Shown here: positions 60,013 through 64,000 of the stretch, piece by piece | Position numbering within the stretch: the stretch's first letter is position 1 | Layout of the letters: each line of letters opens with the position of its first letter | From: Planctomycetota bacterium | GTDB lineage: Bacteria > Planctomycetota > J058 > JAJDCP01 | Direction of reading: 5' to 3' | Assembly: GCA_029260765.1 (NCBI GenBank) | Contig: JAJDCP010000188.1 | Span: forward strand, 1 to 64,000 | Length of the DNA: 64,000 nucleotides | Notes under the pieces: generated by a model | What the model saw: only the letters and a program-made list of their open reading frames with translations | What the model was told of the DNA's origin: nothing | Database searches by the model: none | Translations under genes and position numbers: made by a program

Positions 60013-62376
60013 GTGACTGTCTGCGCACGCTGCGGTAATGAGTACGACAAGGTCTGTGCCTTTTGCGCCGACATGGCGGAGACGCGCCTGGAACCGAGTG
60101 CTCAAGCGGCCAAAGCTACCGGCAGGAACGCGTCGGTCGCAAGCCCGAGTGGTCGCCAGAAACCGGTTGAGGAGACGCATTACGAGGTCGCAGGCGTCGA
60201 GGACCTCGACGCTGTCGACGAGAGCATCATGCATGCGCTCGAGAAGATGCCGCGCTTCAAGACCGACAAGCTCCGCGATCAGGGGGAATCAGGTGCCTGG
60301 TTCAGGGCGCAGAACCTTGAGAACGAGCGCAAAGTCAACCTGCACATGAAGCACGTGCCGCCGTTGACAGATATTCCGACCCAACGCAGGTTCTTCGATG
60401 GGCTGCGCAAACGCGGCGATGTGCGCCATCCCAATCTAGCGGTCACGCAAGAGATCGGGCAGGTCGACGCGTGCATCTACATCGTCGAAGACTGCCCTCC
60501 CGGTGTTCCCCTGTCTGAGCTGATGCGTCAGCGCCCCGGGAAGGAGCGGCGTTACCGGTTGCGCATCATCCTGCGGGTGCTCGAGGCTGTGATCGCCTTC
60601 CACGACGCTGGCTTGCCGGGGCATCAGCTGGACCCCCGCAAGATCCTGGTGGGGGATCAGGGGGAGACGCTGCTCCTCGACCAGGCCTTCCCCTTGCCCT
60701 ACGAGTTGCCCGAAGAGTTTGATCCCAACGTCACTCCGGTGATTCCGAGCGCCGACAGCTGGCTCTCTGGAGAGATTCGGGCGGCGGGCGAGCTGATCTA
60801 CCAGATCCTGACGGGTGAAGAGTTTGTTCCCGTCGGTGAGGTCGCCCTGCCTCAGGTGGGCAAGCAACTCGAGGCGATCGTGCTGCGTGCGTTGCAGCCT
60901 GATCCTGCCAAGCAGTGGCCTTCGATGCGGGCGCTGCATCGCGCCCTCGACCGCGAGCTGCGCCGCCGCCAGAAGCAGGGCAACCGGGGGCTGCTGCCCT
61001 GGGTGTTGGCCTCGACGGCGGTGCTGGTTCTGCTGCTCGTCTACGAGCTCGCCTTCCGGGGGAACGGCTCCGAGCCGATCTCTGGAGGGAACACCGGGGC
61101 GCCCGAGCCGGTGCCGGAGGTGGTACCCGAGCCCGTGCCTGAGCATCAACCCTGGATGGATCTGCTGCCTCCGCCGCTTCCGGCCCCTGATATTTCACCA
61201 CAAGAGGCACGCGAGTCCTTCGACGCGGCGCTGGCCGAACAGAACTTCCGGCTCGTGGCAGCGCTGCTCGAGCACAAGCTGGTGGCGGGGGGCCCCGAGC
61301 TCTACAGCGAGGCCGAGCAGGCTTGGTTTGCCAGCCGCGCGCGGCAGATCGAGGCGCTCAGCGATGCGGAAGCCGCGCGCACGGCCTGGTTGGGCGTGCT
61401 CGGCAAGGTCGCCGATCCCGCGTTGGCCGAACAGGCTGCGCGTGGGGTCTGGGCGGCGGGTCTTGAGCTCGAGGCGGCTGAAGCGTTCGAGGCGGCCGAG
61501 TCCTTCGCGGGCTTTGGCATGCTCGATCCCGCCTGGGCGCAGCTGCGCACGCTTGAATCGCTGTACGAGCAGACCAGGTATTACGAGGGCAATCTCGAAG
61601 CGATCATCAGCCTCAAACAGAAGGTGATCAGCAGCGAGAAGGACCAGGCGATGGTCAAGGTCCATTACGGCGGTTTCGTGCGGGGGGCAGACCCCGAGGC
61701 GATGCCGGTCAGGACCGTCGTGCTCTCCGAGTTCTGGATCGACAGCGCCGAGGTGACCTGGAAGCGGTACCGCTTCTTTGTCCAGTGGTTCAAGCAGGCC
61801 GGCGACCACCGCTGGTGCCATCCCGAAGAACCCCCGGACAAGGACCATCTCCCCGAGTACATCGGGGGCAAGCTCGATGTCGACGAGCACCCCGTGGTCG
61901 GCATCGACTTCTGGGATGCCTGGGCCTATGCGGGCTACTGGTCGAAGCAGCTGCCGAGCGAGGCGCAGTGGGAAAAGGCGGCGCGCGGGGACGATGCGCG
62001 CAGCTATCCCTGGGGCAATGACTGGAGCAATCTGTGCGGGCAGAGCAGCGAAACCCTGGGGGACCGCACCGACTACCTGCGTGAGAATGGCCTGTTGATC
62101 ATCGAGGGGGGCAGCTGGCAGGACGGGCGCTCACCCTACGGCCTGGTGGACGTGGCCGGGAATGTTGCGGAGTGGTGCCGGGACGCCTTCAGTCCGACTG
62201 CCTACAGCCAGGGTGGCCTGGTCGATCCCTTCCATGCCGGGCGTGCAGACGACACCCGAGTGGTCCGCGGAGGCAGCTTTCGAAGCTCGCAGGCCGAGCA
62301 GTGTTGTTTCGTCCGTGATGCCAGGGCACCAGACACAAGGGCGGACGACCTGGGGTTCCGCTGCGTTTGGCCGTGA
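60013..62376 (+). CDS. Zinc-ribbon pseudokinase fused to an FGE/SUMF1-like domain
   Basis: A 787-residue membrane protein. The zinc-ribbon start CARCG...CAFCAD (residues 4-20) matches the other two kinases. A kinase-fold region (about 90-320) keeps the MKH lysine position, but the catalytic loop reads GHQLDPRKI where HRDxKPxN is expected (Asp to Gln, Lys to Asp, Asn to Lys), and DFG reads DQA. It should not be catalytic. A transmembrane helix lies near 330-350. The outer part has a helical region (about 390-540) and an FGE-like domain (about 550-787: SAEVTWKRYRFF, QLPSEAQWEKAARG, GNVAEWCRD, RGGSFRSS, LGFRCVW) without the first FGE catalytic Cys. The GTG start has AAGGGA 7 nt upstream. It overlaps the CDF gene by 4 nt. 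Confidence 0.82.
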   Translation: MTVCARCGNEYDKVCAFCADMAETRLEPSAQAAKATGRNASVASPSGRQKPVEETHYEVAGVEDLDAVDESIMHALEKMPRFKTDKLRDQGESGAWFRAQNLENERKVNLHMKHVPPLTDIPTQRRFFDGLRKRGDVRHPNLAVTQEIGQVDACIYIVEDCPPGVPLSELMRQRPGKERRYRLRIILRVLEAVIAFHDAGLPGHQLDPRKILVGDQGETLLLDQAFPLPYELPEEFDPNVTPVIPSADSWLSGEIRAAGELIYQILTGEEFVPVGEVALPQVGKQLEAIVLRALQPDPAKQWPSMRALHRALDRELRRRQKQGNRGLLPWVLASTAVLVLLLVYELAFRGNGSEPISGGNTGAPEPVPEVVPEPVPEHQPWMDLLPPPLPAPDISPQEARESFDAALAEQNFRLVAALLEHKLVAGGPELYSEAEQAWFASRARQIEALSDAEAARTAWLGVLGKVADPALAEQAARGVWAAGLELEAAEAFEAAESFAGFGMLDPAWAQLRTLESLYEQTRYYEGNLEAIISLKQKVISSEKDQAMVKVHYGGFVRGADPEAMPVRTVVLSEFWIDSAEVTWKRYRFFVQWFKQAGDHRWCHPEEPPDKDHLPEYIGGKLDVDEHPVVGIDFWDAWAYAGYWSKQLPSEAQWEKAARGDDARSYPWGNDWSNLCGQSSETLGDRTDYLRENGLLIIEGGSWQDGRSPYGLVDVAGNVAEWCRDAFSPTAYSQGGLVDPFHAGRADDTRVVRGGSFRSSQAEQCCFVRDARAPDTRADDLGFRCVWP

Positions 62377-63293
62377 GTGGTCTGCCGCAGGCGGACACGG
62401 CCGCGGCACAACTGCATGAGCGGCAGAGAGAGACGCGCCGGGTGATCCTGGTCATATTCTGGCTCAACCTGCTGGTTGCAGTCGCAAAAGGTGGCTACGG
62501 CCTGTGGTCCGGGTCCCTCGCAGTCAGCGTCGATGCGTTCCACTCGATGCTCGACGCGCTCGCGAACCTGGTCGGACTGGTGGCGCTGCGCTTGGCCTCA
62601 CAGCCCCCCGATTCGGAGCATCCCTATGGACACCGGAAGTTCGAGACTCTGGCCGCGGCCTGCGTCGGCGTCTTCATCGCCGTGGGCGTGTTCGAATTCG
62701 GCAAGAAAGCCGTCGAGTCCTTGTTCTTCGACGCGGAGCCGGCCATGCCGTCGCTCGCGGGTTTCGTTGTCGTCGGCTCCACCTGGCTGATCAATATGTT
62801 CGTGGCCTCCTACGAAGCGCGCCGCGGTCGCGAGCTGGAGAGCTCATTCCTGCTGGCCGATGCGGCCCACACCGCGTCGGACGTGCTGGTCACGGCCGCC
62901 GTCATGGCTGCGCTGACCGGCCTGTACTTTGGGCTCCCTGGGCTCGATGCTGTCTGCAGTGTGGTCGTGTTGGTAGTCATCACGCGTGTCGCCTGGACCA
63001 TCCTCAAAGAGAACAGCGATGTGCTGGTCGATCGCTCGGCGTTACAGCCTGAAGCCGTCCGCAAGGTAGCGATGACGTGCGCGGGGGTCCGCAATTGCCA
63101 CAGAATCCGCTCAAGGGGTTCTGAGCACGCGATCCACCTCGACCTGCATCTGCTGCTTGACGGCGACCAATCACTCAGGCAAGCTCACGACATCGCCCAT
63201 GATGTCGAGACAAACCTGCGGCGCGCGTTTCCGGCACTGGTCGATGTCACAATCCACATGGAACCTGAAGAAGACGGCTACGAGGGGCTTTGA
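62373..63293 (+). CDS. Cation diffusion facilitator family metal transporter
   Basis: A 306-residue CDF protein with six predicted transmembrane helices (about 25-215) and a cytoplasmic C-terminal ferredoxin-like domain (about 220-306). The intramembrane metal site is intact: DAFHSMLD in helix 2 and ADAAHTASD in helix 5. HPYGHRKFE near 82 is also a family hallmark. It exports Zn(II), Fe(II), Mn(II) or Co(II) by proton antiport; the metal is not fixed by sequence. The GTG at 62373 overlaps the pseudokinase stop (GTGA); a TTG two codons earlier is possible. The stop codon touches the lptE-like ATG. Confidence 0.9.
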   Translation: MSGLPQADTAAAQLHERQRETRRVILVIFWLNLLVAVAKGGYGLWSGSLAVSVDAFHSMLDALANLVGLVALRLASQPPDSEHPYGHRKFETLAAACVGVFIAVGVFEFGKKAVESLFFDAEPAMPSLAGFVVVGSTWLINMFVASYEARRGRELESSFLLADAAHTASDVLVTAAVMAALTGLYFGLPGLDAVCSVVVLVVITRVAWTILKENSDVLVDRSALQPEAVRKVAMTCAGVRNCHRIRSRGSEHAIHLDLHLLLDGDQSLRQAHDIAHDVETNLRRAFPALVDVTIHMEPEEDGYEGL

Positions 63294-63787
63294 TGCGTGT
63301 GCTTCCGTTGCTGCTGATCCTGTTCGGCGGCTGTGGCTATCAGCTGGGCTTTACCCCGATCGCCGACGCACATAGTGTCGCCGTGCCGATGCTCGACAAC
63401 CTGACCGATCGCGTGCAGCTCGAATTCCGCCTGACAGACGCCATCCGCCGCGAGATCCTGACGCGCACCTCACTCAAGATTCTGCCCAGCGATCAGGCAG
63501 ACTTGCTGCTGACTGGGACCCTGAGCCAGTTTACCCAGAACGTGCAAGCTGAAGACCGCGCCGACCAGCCACTCTTGACGACCGCGCTCGTGCGGGCCGA
63601 GTTTCGCCTGGTCGATCTACGCAACGGACGGGTCTGGCGGCACTCCGCCCAGAGGCTCGAGCTGGCCGAGATCGACTTCGAGCTCGATACAACGGTCTCC
63701 GATGCTAGCGACCAGGCGTTCCGGTCGATGGCCGAACGTGTTATCCTGTTGCTCGATGCTGGTTGGAACGACCCGGAGGAGCCTTGA
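63293..63787 (+). CDS. lptE: LptE-like LPS-assembly lipoprotein
   Basis: A 164-residue lipoprotein. The signal peptide ends in LFGGCGYQLG, with Cys15 as the lipidation site and the GYQL start typical of LptE and related lipoproteins. The body has the LptE pattern: VAVPMLDNLTDRVQLEFRLTDAIRREIL, then ADLLLTGTLSQFTQN and a C-terminal amphipathic helix. LptE plugs the LptD translocon in the outer membrane during LPS export, so its presence supports a diderm with LPS-like lipids. The ATG at 63293 shares bases with the CDF stop (TGATG). It is followed by ftsH with a TTGA overlap. Confidence 0.75.
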   Translation: MRVLPLLLILFGGCGYQLGFTPIADAHSVAVPMLDNLTDRVQLEFRLTDAIRREILTRTSLKILPSDQADLLLTGTLSQFTQNVQAEDRADQPLLTTALVRAEFRLVDLRNGRVWRHSAQRLELAEIDFELDTTVSDASDQAFRSMAERVILLLDAGWNDPEEP

Positions 63788-64000
63788 GCGACAAGAACAA
63801 ACCTACAGAGGGCATGCCGCGACCACGCATGATGTACGTGTTGATCGCCCTGGTCGGCACGACCTCGCTGCTGTTCCTGTTCATGTCCTGGTCCGAGTCC
63901 GCGGCGGACGAGCTGAACCCCAAAGAGCTGTACAACCTGCTCGAGATCGGGGCCATCGAGTCGATCCACATCCCCCAGGGAGAGCTGCGGGGGAAGGTGA
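63784..64000 (+). CDS. ftsH: FtsH ATP-dependent zinc metalloprotease, N-terminal fragment
   Basis: The first 72 residues of a protein cut by the window end. A short cytoplasmic tail is followed by a transmembrane helix (MYVLIALVGTTSLLFLFM, about 17-34) and the beginning of the periplasmic domain (ELNPKELYNLLEIGAIESIHI), the usual start of FtsH. The AAA+ and protease domains lie beyond the window, so the assignment rests on this N-terminus. The TTG start overlaps the lptE stop (TTGA). Confidence 0.65.
   Translation, partial: MSDKNKPTEGMPRPRMMYVLIALVGTTSLLFLFMSWSESAADELNPKELYNLLEIGAIESIHIPQGELRGKV

Overview
The window is 64 kb of GC-rich DNA from a Gram-negative-type (diderm) bacterium. The content fits a planctomycete-like lineage best: Ser/Thr kinases with zinc ribbons fused to formylglycine-generating-enzyme-like domains, HEAT/VWA and DUF2330 secreted proteins, a large TPR/peptidase-MA protein, a choice-of-anchor repeat surface protein, and an LptE-like lipoprotein next to ftsH. 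This placement is inferred from gene content; there is no rRNA or other phylogenetic marker beyond thrS. Starts are often GTG or TTG, and neighbouring genes often overlap by 4 nt. Recognisable promoters are sigma70-like, with -10 boxes such as TACAAT, TATGAT or CACAAT.

Layout. 1-526: an array of GTAG-headed palindromic REP elements, then a terminator. 527-6699 (minus): a 1092-residue protein with hydrophobic pore-like helices, a 415-residue protein made of one duplicated domain, and an ANL-type adenylating enzyme; this looks like a secreted-effector cassette without its secretion machine. 6869-12298 (minus): five tightly packed genes (phytoene-dehydrogenase-like oxidoreductase, membrane-anchored TPR-like protein, methyltransferase, AlkZ-like glycosylase, second methyltransferase), with a second FAD oxidoreductase divergent at 12402. 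13655-16309: thrS without a TGS domain, then a REP-associated tyrosine transposase (RAYT) followed by its own REP elements. 16397-22060 (minus): FMN alpha-hydroxyacid dehydrogenase, rapA and a pentaheme cytochrome c. 22140-27381: a secretin periplasmic-domain protein without a barrel, a secernin-like C69 peptidase and a TPR metallopeptidase.

27501-36071 (plus) is the most interesting unit. A promoter is followed by a HAD phosphatase, a glycosyltransferase, a fusion of two exosortase-A-associated-type alpha/beta hydrolases, and a compact NRPS (A-PCP-C-A-PCP) with no thioesterase. Three of the four junctions are 4-nt overlaps or nearly so, which suggests one pathway for a glycosylated or surface-linked acyl-amino-acid product.

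36296-43405 (minus): a 1751-residue repeat surface protein with a C-terminal sorting signal, and a HEAT plus beta-propeller protein. 43680-62376: three zinc-ribbon kinases (one kinase-FGE fusion, one kinase-FHA, one pseudokinase-FGE). Between them lie a FemAB/GNAT-like acyltransferase, a family 9 glycosyltransferase, an SLC13 transporter and a HEAT-VWA/small membrane protein/DUF2330 operon. The window ends in an overlapping run: pseudokinase, CDF metal transporter, LptE-like lipoprotein, start of ftsH.
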